Shown: piece by piece, positions 39,982-47,377 of the stretch
Layout of the letters: the number at the start of each line of letters is the position of its first letter
How positions within the stretch are numbered: the first letter of the stretch is position 1
Made by a program: the position numbers and the translations under genes
Notes under the pieces: generated by a model
What the model was told of the DNA's origin: nothing
Database searches by the model: none
The model's input: only the letters and a program-made list of their open reading frames with translations
Assembly: GCA_016194745.1 (NCBI GenBank)
Contig: JACQBA010000010.1
Coordinates: 143,842 to 207,841 of the forward strand
Reading direction: 5' to 3'
Origin: Elusimicrobiota bacterium
GTDB taxonomy: Bacteria; Elusimicrobiota; Elusimicrobia; UBA1565; JACRDR01
Length of the DNA: 64,000 bases

Positions 39982-41121
39982 TTATCCATTGACGACCACT
40001 CGCGGCACCCGCGCGGAGATCTGCGTCGTGATCTCGTACGGGATCGTCCCGGCCGCCTTGGCCAGGTCTCGTGCGTCGACCGACTCCCGGCCCGAGGCGC
40101 CCATGAGCACCGCCTCGTCCCCGACCCGGGCGTCCGCGACCTTCGTCACGTCCACCATCGTCATATCCATCGTGACCGCGCCGACGACGGGGCACGGCAC
40201 GCCGTGCACCAGGACCCGCGCCTTGTTCGAAAGCGACCGCGGATACCCGTCGGCGTAGCCGATCGGCAGGGTAGCGATCCGGGACGAGCGCTTGGTGCGG
40301 AAGCTCGCCCCGTAGCTGATCGGGGTACCCGTCGTCACATTCTTGATAAACACGACCCGCGATTTCAAGCTGAGAATGGGCTCGAACCCCGCGCCGTAGA
40401 GGCCGTAGAGGGCCAGGCCCGGACGGACCATGTCGAAGCGGCTCTCGGGACGGCGGAGGGCGGCGGCGGAATTGGCGGCGTGAGCGTAACCCGGCTTGAC
40501 CCCGAGCGCCCGGATGTCCATGAGCGCCGCCTTGAATCGCTTGAGCTGCCCCGCCGTGAAGGCGTCGCCCGTCTCCGCGCACGCGAGGTGGGTGTAGACT
40601 CCCTCCAGCTCGAGCCGCGGCTCTCGGCGGATGAAGTCAATCGCGCGCAGGCCCGCAGGCCAGCTCATGCCGATGCGGCCCATCCCCGTATCCAATTTCA
40701 CATGGCACTTCACGCGGACGGCGGCGTCCATCGTGCGCGCGACCTCGGCCAGACGCTGCGCGGCGGCGAGGCTCGCCACGGTCGGCGTAAGGCCGTAGCG
40801 GACCGCGGCCAGGAAGCTCTCGAACGGATAGAGGGAGCCGAGGACCAGGATCGGCGCCCGAAGGCCCGCGTCGCGAAGCGTCATTCCCTCCTCGACGGAG
40901 GAGACCCCGAGCCACGACGCGCCCCCCTTCTCCGCGGCTTGCGCGACGGGCACCGCGCCGTGTCCGTAGGCGTTTCCCTTGACGACGACGCAGACCTTGA
41001 CCTTCGGCCCCATCTTGGCGCGGAAGCGCTTGAGGTTGCCGCGGAATCTCGAGAGGTCGACCTCGGCCCACGTCGGCCGGAAGAACCGCTGCGGGTACGG
41101 AGGGACGACCGAAGCCGTCAC
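39982..41121 (-). CDS. alr: Alanine racemase
   Basis: Encodes 379 residues. The PLP lysine is K48 in VCVVVKGNAYGHG. Other motifs: TWAEVDLSRFRGNLKRF at the N-terminus, VKCHVKLDTGMGRIGM, GVYTHLACAETGD, ANSAAALRRPESRFDMVRPGLALYG, SYGASFRTKRSSRIATLPIGYADGYPR with the catalytic Tyr in the C-terminal domain, and GAVTMDMTMVDVT. It makes D-alanine for peptidoglycan. The start overlaps the dnaB stop by four bases. Normal length. Confidence 0.95.
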   Translation of the reverse strand: MTASVVPPYPQRFFRPTWAEVDLSRFRGNLKRFRAKMGPKVKVCVVVKGNAYGHGAVPVAQAAEKGGASWLGVSSVEEGMTLRDAGLRAPILVLGSLYPFESFLAAVRYGLTPTVASLAAAQRLAEVARTMDAAVRVKCHVKLDTGMGRIGMSWPAGLRAIDFIRREPRLELEGVYTHLACAETGDAFTAGQLKRFKAALMDIRALGVKPGYAHAANSAAALRRPESRFDMVRPGLALYGLYGAGFEPILSLKSRVVFIKNVTTGTPISYGASFRTKRSSRIATLPIGYADGYPRSLSNKARVLVHGVPCPVVGAVTMDMTMVDVTKVADARVGDEAVLMGASGRESVDARDLAKAAGTIPYEITTQISARVPRVVVNG

Positions 41122-42530
41122 GTGTCGAGGAAGGAGGGTTCTTCGAATGCCTGCTCCTCGACGGGACCGGCGTCGCCGGTCGTATCGAGGTTGTCGAACA
41201 GGCTGAACTGTCTGTAGAAGGCGCAGTCGACGCTGCCCGTCGGGCCGTTCCTCTGCTTGGCGATGATGATCTCGGCCTTATTTTCGAGGGTCGGGTCCTG
41301 CGGCTTGTATTGGCCCTCCCGGTAGATGAGGGCGACCAGGTCGGCGTCCTGCTCGATCGCGCCGGACTCGCGGAGGTCGGAAAGCTGGGGCTTGCCGTCC
41401 GGGCGCCCCTTGTCTTCCGTGCGCCGGTTGAGCTGAGACAGGGCGATGACGGGCACGTCGAGGTCCCTGGAGAGGAACTTGAGGCCCCGCGAGATGTCCG
41501 CCACGGCTTGCTGGCGGCTCTCGGATTTAGGCGGCCCGGCCATGAGCTGGAGATAGTCGACGATGATGAGGTCGAGACTCTTGCCCTTCGCGCGCAGGTG
41601 GGACGCGAGGCGCCGGGCGATGGCCCGCAGCGACATCACCGTGAGGTAGCCCGTATCGACGACGAAGAGCGGGGCGTCATGGAGCTGCGCGGCCGCGTTC
41701 GTGATGTGCGTCCACTTGTCCTTCGGGAAGTAGCCCGTGCGCAGCTCGTGGAGGTTCACGCGCGCCTTGCTCGCGATGATGCGGTTGACGAGCTCCTTTC
41801 CGGACATCTCGAGCGAGAAAAAGGCTACGGACTTGGGCGATTCCGCGTTTAGTACCGCGTTGGCTGCGATATTCAAGGCGAGGGCGGATTTGCCTTGGCC
41901 GGGGCGGGCCGCGATGACGATGAGATTCCCCTTCTGCAGACCGGCCGTCAGCTTGTCGAACTTGGAGATGCCGGTCGCGATCCCCGTGACGGCCGCCTTC
42001 CGCTTGACGAACATCTCGATGTCTTCGACGGCCTTGGACGCGAGCTCGCGGGCGCTGACGTACTCCACGGTCGTCTGCTTCTGGGCGACGTTGAGTATCT
42101 GGGCCTGCGCCTCGTCGAGCAGAGCCCCGGGCTCCTTCTCCTCCGCGTAGCAGCTCTGGACGACCTTCGTCGCCGTGTGGATGAGCTCCCGCAGGATCGC
42201 CTTGTCCTTGACCAGGCGCGCGTAGTACTCGGCGTGCGCGGCCGTCGAGACGGCGTTGCTCAATTCGAGGAGGTACGTGGGTCCGCCCACCTCGCCCAGC
42301 CAATTCAGGCGCCGCAGCTCGTCCGTTAGCGTGAGGACGTCCACGCCCATGTTCCGCTCGTAAAGGTTCACCGCGGCGCGGAATATCTTTTGGTGGGAGT
42401 CCGCGTAGAAGTTCTTCTCGTCGAGCTGCTCGACGCCCGTCTCCACCGCCGCCCGCTCGATGAGCATCGAGCCGAGCACGGCCTTTTCGGCCTCCAAGGC
42501 TTGCGGTGGGACCTGGATGGTTTCTGGCAT
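41118..42530 (-). CDS. dnaB: Replicative DNA helicase DnaB
   Basis: Encodes 470 residues. The N-terminal domain (PPQALEAEKAVLGSMLIERAAV, NFYADSHQKIFRAAVNLYERN) is followed by a linker and a RecA-like hexameric helicase domain: GLQKGNLIVIAARPGQGKSALALNIA (Walker A), SVAFFSLEMSGKELVNRIIA, LDLIIVDYLQLMAG (Walker B) and VIALSQLNRRTEDKGRPD with QLSDLRESGAIEQDADLV. The order rpsF-ssb-rpsR-rplI-dnaB-alr is a common bacterial arrangement. A CGGAG ribosome site lies at the edge of the hairpin at 42540-42558. The C-terminal acidic tail ends PVEEQAFEEPSFLDT. Confidence 0.97.
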   Translation of the reverse strand: MPETIQVPPQALEAEKAVLGSMLIERAAVETGVEQLDEKNFYADSHQKIFRAAVNLYERNMGVDVLTLTDELRRLNWLGEVGGPTYLLELSNAVSTAAHAEYYARLVKDKAILRELIHTATKVVQSCYAEEKEPGALLDEAQAQILNVAQKQTTVEYVSARELASKAVEDIEMFVKRKAAVTGIATGISKFDKLTAGLQKGNLIVIAARPGQGKSALALNIAANAVLNAESPKSVAFFSLEMSGKELVNRIIASKARVNLHELRTGYFPKDKWTHITNAAAQLHDAPLFVVDTGYLTVMSLRAIARRLASHLRAKGKSLDLIIVDYLQLMAGPPKSESRQQAVADISRGLKFLSRDLDVPVIALSQLNRRTEDKGRPDGKPQLSDLRESGAIEQDADLVALIYREGQYKPQDPTLENKAEIIIAKQRNGPTGSVDCAFYRQFSLFDNLDTTGDAGPVEEQAFEEPSFLDT

Positions 42531-42539
42531 GGCAGAACT

Positions 42540-42558
42540 CCGGGGACAGAGTCCCCGG
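42540..42558 (-). repeat. Intercistronic hairpin between rplI and dnaB
   Basis: A perfect 8-bp stem, CCGGGGAC / GTCCCCGG, with a 3-base loop. No T-run follows, so it is not a normal terminator. Its edge touches the likely dnaB ribosome site. It may be an RNA processing or stability point, or a REP-like repeat. Confidence 0.6.
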
Positions 42559-42579
42559 TTCGCGGCGTCGTGCGGCTGG

Positions 42580-43029
42580 TTACGAGTTCCGGGCGAGGAC
42601 GGAGACTTTGATCTTGGTGGAGACTTCCGGCTGCAGCTTGATCTCCACCTCGAACTCGCCGGCTTCCTTGAGGGCGGATTCGAGGATCACCGCGTTCTTA
42701 TCGACGGTAAAGCCGGAGGCCTTGAGGCTCTTGACGATGTCGGATTTGCCGACCGAGCCGAAGAGCTTGCCTTCCGCGCCGGCGGCGCGGTTGAACGAGA
42801 GCGTGACGCCCGTCATCTTCGACGCGACGTCCCGCGACTTGGCGGTGTTCGTGTCGCGGATCTTCAGGCGCTTCTCGTTGCCCTTCTCGGACCAGCGGAT
42901 GGCCGCGGGCGTGGCTTCCATCGCCAAGCGTCGCGGGAACAGGAAGTTGCGGGCGAAGCCGTCGGCCACGGACTTGATATCCCCGGACCGGCCCAGCTTC
43001 TCAACGTCAGATCTCAAAATAACCTTCAT
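42580..43029 (-). CDS. rplI: 50S ribosomal protein L9
   Basis: Encodes 149 residues, the usual L9 size. The N-terminal domain ([36 protein letters not shown]) matches the L9 signature, with GYARNYL here as GFARNFL. The connecting helix and the C-terminal domain ([50 protein letters not shown]) follow. The start at 43029 has GAGGG five bases upstream; a longer reading frame upstream lacks a proper start. It lies in the rpsF-ssb-rpsR-rplI ribosomal operon. Confidence 0.96.
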   Translation of the reverse strand: MKVILRSDVEKLGRSGDIKSVADGFARNFLFPRRLAMEATPAAIRWSEKGNEKRLKIRDTNTAKSRDVASKMTGVTLSFNRAAGAEGKLFGSVGKSDIVKSLKASGFTVDKNAVILESALKEAGEFEVEIKLQPEVSTKIKVSVLARNS

Positions 43030-43058
43030 AGAAACCCTCGCGGTGCGTCTGTAACGAA

Positions 43059-43391
43059 TTAGTTGGAAACGAAGGGCAGTAGGGCCAAATGCCGCGCGCG
43101 CATGATCGCGCGCGAGAGCTGGCGCTGGTGCGTGGCGCAAGTTCCGGTGACACGGCTCGACAGGATCTTGCCCCGCTCCGTCGTGAACGTCCTCAGGAGC
43201 TGGAACTGCTTCCAATCGACGTCACGGATCTGCTCCGCGCAGAACCGGCAGACCTTCCGCCGGGGCGCGAACGCTCCGCGGCGCTTAGGACCCGCTCCCG
43301 CCGAATGCGAGGGAGCGACCGCCGCGGGAGCCGGAGCTGCTGTCGGCGTCGCGGACGGCATGGGGGATTGTGCTTCTTCTTGGGCTGGCAT
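43059..43391 (-). CDS. rpsR: 30S ribosomal protein S18
   Basis: Encodes 110 residues. The S18 core (about 40-110) reads [64 protein letters not shown], shown here only as a guide to position, and includes the CRFC pair that can hold zinc. An N-terminal extension of about 35 residues rich in Ala and Pro ([21 protein letters not shown]) is longer than in E. coli S18. The ATG follows the ssb stop without a gap. Normal ribosomal operon context. Confidence 0.95.
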   Translation of the reverse strand: MPAQEEAQSPMPSATPTAAPAPAAVAPSHSAGAGPKRRGAFAPRRKVCRFCAEQIRDVDWKQFQLLRTFTTERGKILSSRVTGTCATHQRQLSRAIMRARHLALLPFVSN

Positions 43392-43844
43392 CTAGAACGG
43401 AACCTCCTCGAATTGATCCGGCTGTTCGGCGGCGGGTGCGGCCTCTTCGGCGGTCTTCCCGCCGCGGGACTCTCCGCCCTCGGTGGCGCCCGACACGGGC
43501 GCCAAGAACTGGACACGGCGCGCTTCCACTTCGATGATCGTGCGCTTCTGGCCCGACTTGTCCTCGAACTCGCGGGAACGAAGGCGGCCTTCCACGAACA
43601 CCGGGCTTCCCTTCTTGAGCTTCTCCTTGCAGCGCTCGGCCTGCTCGCGCCACACGACGATCGGCATGTAGAACACGTCGTCCTTCCATTCGTTCGTCTT
43701 GGAGTCCTTCATGCGGCGGTTGACCGCGATGCTGAAGCTGCACTTAGCGATGCCGCCCGAGGTGAAAAACGATTCGGGGTCGCGGGTGAGGCGGCCGTTC
43801 AGCAATACGTAGTTGAGTTCCGGCAGGCGGATCCCGACGCTCAT
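43392..43844 (-). CDS. ssb: Single-stranded DNA-binding protein
   Basis: Encodes 150 residues. The OB fold runs from LNYVLLNGRLTRDPESFFTSGG through KCSFSIAVNRRMKD, VFYMPIVVWREQAERCKEKLKKG, SPVFVEGRLRSREFEDKSGQ and IIEVEARRVQFL. A flexible Gly/Ala/Glu linker ends in the acidic tip QFEEVPF, equivalent to the DDDIPF partner-binding end of E. coli SSB. The ATG overlaps the rpsF stop (ATGA). Located between rpsF and rpsR as usual. Confidence 0.96.
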   Translation of the reverse strand: MSVGIRLPELNYVLLNGRLTRDPESFFTSGGIAKCSFSIAVNRRMKDSKTNEWKDDVFYMPIVVWREQAERCKEKLKKGSPVFVEGRLRSREFEDKSGQKRTIIEVEARRVQFLAPVSGATEGGESRGGKTAEEAAPAAEQPDQFEEVPF

Positions 43845-44170
43845 GCAACCTTCGGCTTCTTAACCTTCTTCGTGATCGGGCGGCGGACTTCCTGGCGCAC
43901 CGTGAGCGTGCGGATGATCGGCTCCTGCACTTTAAAGTGGCTGTCCAAGCGGATGGGGGCGGACGGTCCCGCGCTGTACTTCAGGTACACGTAGAATCCT
44001 TCCCGGTTATGCTTGATCTGGTACGCCAGCTTGCGGCGGCCCCACTTGTCCTCGTTGAGGATCTCGCCGCCCTCGTTGGAGATGATCTTCTTCGTCTTCT
44101 CCACGACGGTCGCGATCTCCGCGTCGGACAATTGGGGTTTTACGACAACGACGGTTTCATAAATCGCCAT
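43841..44170 (-). CDS. rpsF: 30S ribosomal protein S6
   Basis: Encodes 109 residues. The S6 fold is clear: MAIYETVVVVKPQLSDAEI, VEKTKKIISNEGGEILNEDKWG, RRKLAYQIKHNREGFYVYLKYS, SHFKVQEPIIRTLTVRQE, and a Lys-rich tail. The ATG at 44170 is chosen by alignment. No Shine-Dalgarno sequence precedes it (the upstream bases are CCCCTCT), while TATCAT lies eight bases upstream, so the mRNA is probably leaderless. First gene of the long rpsF-to-ispDF run on the minus strand. Confidence 0.95.
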   Translation of the reverse strand: MAIYETVVVVKPQLSDAEIATVVEKTKKIISNEGGEILNEDKWGRRKLAYQIKHNREGFYVYLKYSAGPSAPIRLDSHFKVQEPIIRTLTVRQEVRRPITKKVKKPKVA

Positions 44171-44178
44171 AGAGGGGA

Positions 44179-44184
44179 ATGATA
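44179..44184 (-). promoter_or_regulatory. -10 box of the rpsF operon, leaderless layout
   Basis: TATCAT on the minus strand, eight bases before the rpsF ATG. No good -35 box is visible. An RNA start seven bases downstream would leave a leader of only one or two bases. Confidence 0.45.
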
Positions 44185-44227
44185 GCAAATTGCCCGGCGC
44201 AATACTACAGCTTCTTAGACGGAGAAA

Positions 44228-44488
44228 TTACCGCTGCGGGGGCTTGAACAACGACATCTCGGTGTCTTCCGGGCGGGTGATTAGGCGCTCCCGTAGCCAC
44301 TGGTCCACCAACGGCTTGGAAAAACGATACTGGCGGCCGATGCGGGACGCGGGGATCCTCTTCTGGCGGATGAGATTGTAGATCTTGGATCGTCCCATCC
44401 CTAGGTATTGGGCGAGCGTCTTGATGTCCATCACCTCGGGAGGAGGACCCATCAAAGGCTTGCGCGCGACCTTTCTCTTTTTCTTCAT
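44228..44488 (-). CDS. Excisionase-like helix-turn-helix DNA-binding protein
   Basis: Encodes 86 residues, basic. The core (about 20-75) is a MerR/excisionase-type HTH (HTH_17): VMDIKTLAQYLGMGRSKIYN, LIRQKRIPASRIGRQYRFSK, PLVDQWLRERL. This pattern is common in small DNA-binding proteins that recognise a single site or bend DNA. The ATG at 44488 is selected because the apparent TTG start at 44584 is actually the -35 box of its promoter. No integrase is nearby. The 57-bp palindrome at 44624-44680, just upstream of its promoter, is a candidate binding site; that is inference. Confidence 0.75.
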   Translation of the reverse strand: MKKKRKVARKPLMGPPPEVMDIKTLAQYLGMGRSKIYNLIRQKRIPASRIGRQYRFSKPLVDQWLRERLITRPEDTEMSLFKPPQR

Positions 44489-44555
44489 TCGAGCTGCCGG
44501 ACCTGCCTTAAAGTTGTCGTTTTCCGAGACGCCAATTCGTCCGTCGAACCTTGTT

Positions 44556-44584
44556 ACTGTATGCGATTTGCCATCTTTTGTCAA
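44556..44584 (-). promoter_or_regulatory. Canonical promoter of the excisionase-like gene
   Basis: TTGACA (44579-44584), 17-base spacer, TACAGT (44556-44561), minus strand. The RNA should start near 44549, giving a leader of about 60 bases before ATG 44488. Confidence 0.75.
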
Positions 44585-44623
44585 GTTTTGTTCATGCGCG
44601 CGTCACGCGCCGGTCGCTCGCGG

Positions 44624-44680
44624 TTCTCCGACGGGGCTCCGTCGACCGTCGGTACCGACGGTCGACGAGCCCGTCGAGAA
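44624..44680. repeat. Long palindrome in the divergent region between the HTH gene and the two-repeat gene
   Basis: Bases 44641-44666 are a perfect 26-bp palindrome (half-site GTCGACCGTCGGT). Pairing continues outward on both sides with three single-base bulges (left TTCTC, GACGGG, CTC; right GAG, CCCGTC, GAGAA) to about 57 bp. No T-run follows, so it is not an ordinary terminator. It lies outside both flanking promoters. Confidence 0.75.
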
Positions 44681-44769
44681 AGAACTTGCGTTTCGCAAAG
44701 TCATTGTGGTATTGTATCGACGAGCGAACGGCACATTTCGCTAAATTACCGACGGAGGATACTACACCC

Positions 44770-44991
44770 ATGGCAGAGAAAGTGGCGAAGGCTGGCGTCC
44801 AGCGGCAAGAGGGGTTCCTTTATTACATCGATAAGCAGGGCGATGTCTCCCGCGCGAAGATGGCCCGGGGCGGAAAGAAGGGCGGCAAGCCTGAGAAGGT
44901 CTCCAAGCTCGGAATCAAGAAAGAGTCCGGCTACCTCTATTACCTGGACAAGAAGGGCGATGTCAGCCGCGCGAAGATGGTCAACGCCTAA
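44770..44991 (+). CDS. Small basic two-repeat protein of unknown function
   Basis: Encodes 73 residues made of two copies of one unit. Repeat 1 (about 5-31) contains GFLYYIDKQGDVSRAKM and repeat 2 (about 44-70) contains GYLYYLDKKGDVSRAKM, each preceded by V-x-K-x-G. They are joined by a Gly/Lys linker (ARGGKKGGKPEK). The consensus is G-[FY]-L-Y-Y-x-D-K-x-G-D-V-S-R-A-K-M, which looks like a short beta-hairpin with an Asp-containing turn. No signal peptide. GGAGG lies about 11 bases before the ATG and a strong terminator follows, so it is a compact one-gene unit and possibly well expressed. I do not recognise a function. Confidence 0.8.
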   Translation: MAEKVAKAGVQRQEGFLYYIDKQGDVSRAKMARGGKKGGKPEKVSKLGIKKESGYLYYLDKKGDVSRAKMVNA

Positions 44992-45013
44992 TCTGACCTG
45001 ATTCAAGCGTAAG

Positions 45014-45049
45014 AATCCCTCCCCGGTCCGCCGGGGAGGGATTTTCTTT
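45014..45049 (+). terminator. Strong rho-independent terminator after the two-repeat gene
   Basis: A 13-bp perfect stem (AATCCCTCCCCGG / CCGGGGAGGGATT) with a TCCG loop, followed by TTCTTT. Since the stem begins AA and ends TT, it may work in both directions, but the next gene is on the same strand. Confidence 0.9.
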
Positions 45050-45078
45050 GGCCACCTCTAATTGATAGAGTGCCCGCG

Positions 45079-46017
45079 ATGCCACTGACGAAGACATCCG
45101 TCGCGGTGATCGGCCCGGGCGCCATGGGCTTGCTCGTCGCCGAGCGACTCGGCCGCGCCGGAGCGCGGGTGCTGCTGGTCGGCCGCGATCGCGCGTGGCT
45201 GTCCCGCGCGCGCCGCGGTCTCCGGCTGGAGGAGCGCCTGCCCTCCGGCAAATCGAGACGTCTTCGGGTGAAGGCACAGCCTGCCGCGGCTCCACGCGGC
45301 CCCGTCTGCGACTGCGTATTGCTGTGCGTGAAGTCCTCCGCGGTCCGAGACGCCCTCCGCGCCGCCAAGCCTCTGGTCGGGCCAAACACGAGCGTCGTGT
45401 CCCTGCAGAACGGGCTGCTTCATCGCCCGGCGGTCCTCAAGGCCTTCGGACGCGGCCGGAGCGTCTTCGGCGTCAGCTACGCCGCGGCGGAACGGCTGGC
45501 GGACAGGGTCGTCCATCACGGCGGGGACCGCATCGATCTCGCGGCGACGGAACACAACGAGAAGGCCGCGTCGCGAGCCCAGGCCATTCTCAAGGCGGCG
45601 GGTTTTCGCGTCGAACTGGCCCGCGACGAAGACGGCCTCCTGTGGACCAAGGCCGCCTTCAACGCCGCGACGAATCCGATCGGCGCGCTGACGGGCCGCA
45701 CCAACGGCGAGCTCGTCACGATCCCGGCGCTCAAGGACCTCGTCTTCCGCGCGGCGGGCGAGGCCGCCCGCGCCGCGCGGGCCGACGGCCATCGCCTCCT
45801 CTGCGCCAACCTCGAGGCGACGCTGATCAAGGGTCTTCTCTCGATGCCCGCGCAATCGAACTCGATGCTGCAGGACCTTCGGGCCGGCCGCGCGACGGAG
45901 CGCGACACGATCGTCGGCCCCATCCTCTCCGCGGCCCGCAGGCGCAAAGTGAAGACACCGGTTCTCGAGAGCCTCGACCGCCTGGTCCGACGCGTCGAAC
46001 GGGAGCTCGCCGCGTGA
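45079..46017 (+). CDS. panE: Ketopantoate reductase (PanE/ApbA family)
   Basis: Encodes about 312 residues. N-terminal Rossmann fold with VAVIGPGAMGLLVAERLGRAG (GxGxxG as GPGAMG). The middle has CDCVLLCVKSSAVRDALRAAKPLVGPNTSVVSLQNGL, the ketopantoate reductase signature with Lys and Asn-Gly. The C-terminal helical domain starts LLWTKAAFNAATNPIGALTG (catalytic Lys and Asn) and includes SMLQDLRAGRATERDTIVG, with the conserved Ser/Asp. The reaction is NADPH reduction of ketopantoate to pantoate for CoA synthesis. The start could be ATG 45079 or GTG 45070; neither has a ribosome site. folD overlaps its stop. Confidence 0.85.
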   Translation: MPLTKTSVAVIGPGAMGLLVAERLGRAGARVLLVGRDRAWLSRARRGLRLEERLPSGKSRRLRVKAQPAAAPRGPVCDCVLLCVKSSAVRDALRAAKPLVGPNTSVVSLQNGLLHRPAVLKAFGRGRSVFGVSYAAAERLADRVVHHGGDRIDLAATEHNEKAASRAQAILKAAGFRVELARDEDGLLWTKAAFNAATNPIGALTGRTNGELVTIPALKDLVFRAAGEAARAARADGHRLLCANLEATLIKGLLSMPAQSNSMLQDLRAGRATERDTIVGPILSAARRRKVKTPVLESLDRLVRRVERELAA

Positions 46018-46952
46018 GCGCGACGCTCCTGGACGGCGACTCGCTCGCCAAGCGCTTGATCAATCAGCTCGCGCCTCGCATCGCGGCGGTGACGGGCGAG
46101 CGCGGCGCGGCTCCCCTCCTCTCCATTATCTCCATCGGCGACGACGGCGCCTCGGCCCTGTACATGCGCAAGAAGCTCGACGCCTGCCGCGAAGCCGGGA
46201 TAGAGACGAGCGTACAGGTCCTTCCCGCCTCCGCGACCGAAAGCGAGGTCCACAAGCTCATCGCCGAGCTCGCGCAGGAATCCGGAGTCGACGCCATCAT
46301 CGTGGACGCGCCGCTGCCGAAGCAGCTCTCCCTGCCGCGGATACTGGAGAAGGTCCCCGTGGCCAAGGACGTGGAGGCCGTGTCGCCCCGCAGCTTCGGC
46401 CGCCTCTTCGAGGCGAAGTCTCTCGCGCAGTTGGAGGCCGTAGACGCGCTGCTCCCCCCGACGCCCCACGCCGTGCTGCAGCTTCTGGCCGCGTCCCAGA
46501 CGACGGACCGCCAGGCCCCCATCGACGCGGCGTCCACGGCCAAACTCCTGGCCAAGTGCGACGGGATGGACGCGGTCGTGGTCGGCCGCTCGAGCATCGT
46601 CGGCCGGCCGGTCGCGCACCTCCTCTCCTGCGTGAACGCGACGGTGACCCTCTGTCATTCGCGCACCCGCGACTTGCGGACTCACCTCAAGCGCGCCGAC
46701 ATCGTGGTGAGCGCGGTCGGCAAGACGAAGTTCATCAAGGGCGCGGATCTCAAGCCCGGCTGCATCGCGCTCGACGCGGGGATCGGCTACGAAGGCGGGA
46801 AGGTCGTGGGCGATATCGAGCTCGACAGCGCCAAGGACGTCGCGAGCGCCATCAGTCCGGTCCCCGGCGGTGTGGGCCCGGTCACCGTGGCGATGCTGCT
46901 CGCGAACATCGTCGCCACGGCGGAACGCCGGATGCGCTCGGGCGACGCCTAG
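46014..46952 (+). CDS. folD: Bifunctional methylene-THF dehydrogenase/methenyl-THF cyclohydrolase
   Basis: Encodes 312 residues. Classical FolD: DGDSLAKRLINQL at the start, catalytic Tyr and Lys in SALYMRKKLDACREAG (Tyr to Lys spacing of four), VDAIIVDAPLPKQL in the place of the usual GILVQLPLP, VVVGRSSIVGRPVAHLL for NADP binding, ADIVVSAVGKTKFIKG, and the PGGVGP loop in SPVPGGVGPVTVAMLLANI. KDVEAVSP replaces the more common KDVDGFHP, so the folate site differs slightly. GTG start overlapping the panE stop. It supplies methenyl- and formyl-THF. This is the second FolD-superfamily gene in the window. Confidence 0.92.
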   Translation: MSATLLDGDSLAKRLINQLAPRIAAVTGERGAAPLLSIISIGDDGASALYMRKKLDACREAGIETSVQVLPASATESEVHKLIAELAQESGVDAIIVDAPLPKQLSLPRILEKVPVAKDVEAVSPRSFGRLFEAKSLAQLEAVDALLPPTPHAVLQLLAASQTTDRQAPIDAASTAKLLAKCDGMDAVVVGRSSIVGRPVAHLLSCVNATVTLCHSRTRDLRTHLKRADIVVSAVGKTKFIKGADLKPGCIALDAGIGYEGGKVVGDIELDSAKDVASAISPVPGGVGPVTVAMLLANIVATAERRMRSGDA

Positions 46953-47377
46953 TACGCGACGGACGCGATCGTCTCCGTCGAGCCGTCCGTCCACTCGACC
47001 GTCTCGCCGGGACGCTTGCCGATCAACCGCCCGGCCTCCGGCGAATCCCACGAGACGAGTTCACCGCCCGGCCCCGCCTCGTCCTGGCCGACGATCCGCA
47101 CGCGCTTGCCGCCGCTCAACTCGACCGTCGCGCCGAAGCGGACGTCCGGCGGCGGCTTCCTCGAGTTGTCGACCAGGATGGCCGAACCGAGGCGCGCCTG
47201 CCAGTAGCGCAGGTCCCGCTTGGCTTCGCCGGCATCCGACCCGGCCGCCTGCAACTCCAGCACCCGCTTGCGGAGCTGATCGAGCCCGGACGGCGTCACG
47301 TAGTTCTGGCCTAGTGGTAGAGGCTTGTCCGGCAATTCGTCGTCGCCGGCGTCTTCCTTTATAAAGGCTCGGCTCAC
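46949..47377 (-). CDS. GreA/GreB-family transcription factor-like protein
   Basis: Encodes 142 residues. The N-terminal coiled coil is short (TPSGLDQLRKRVLELQAAG, then RDLRYWQARLGSAILVD), and the C-terminal FKBP-like Gre domain is clear: VRFGATVELSGGKRVRIVGQDEAG, LVSWDSPEAGRLIGKRPGETVEW. The usual acidic loop tip (Asp-Glu pair that cleaves RNA in the polymerase channel) is not obvious, so cleavage activity is uncertain and it may act as a Gfh- or Rnk-type modulator. GTG start overlapping the stop of the Cys-rich gene (GTGA). Its TAG stop shares a CTAG palindrome with the convergent folD stop. Confidence 0.75.
   Translation of the reverse strand: MSRAFIKEDAGDDELPDKPLPLGQNYVTPSGLDQLRKRVLELQAAGSDAGEAKRDLRYWQARLGSAILVDNSRKPPPDVRFGATVELSGGKRVRIVGQDEAGPGGELVSWDSPEAGRLIGKRPGETVEWTDGSTETIASVAY

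Noticed and set aside
44489..44584. TTG start for the excisionase-like gene
   Set aside because: The TTG is part of the TTGACA box of its promoter.
44624..44680. Terminator
   Set aside because: No T-run on either side, and it lies upstream of both genes.
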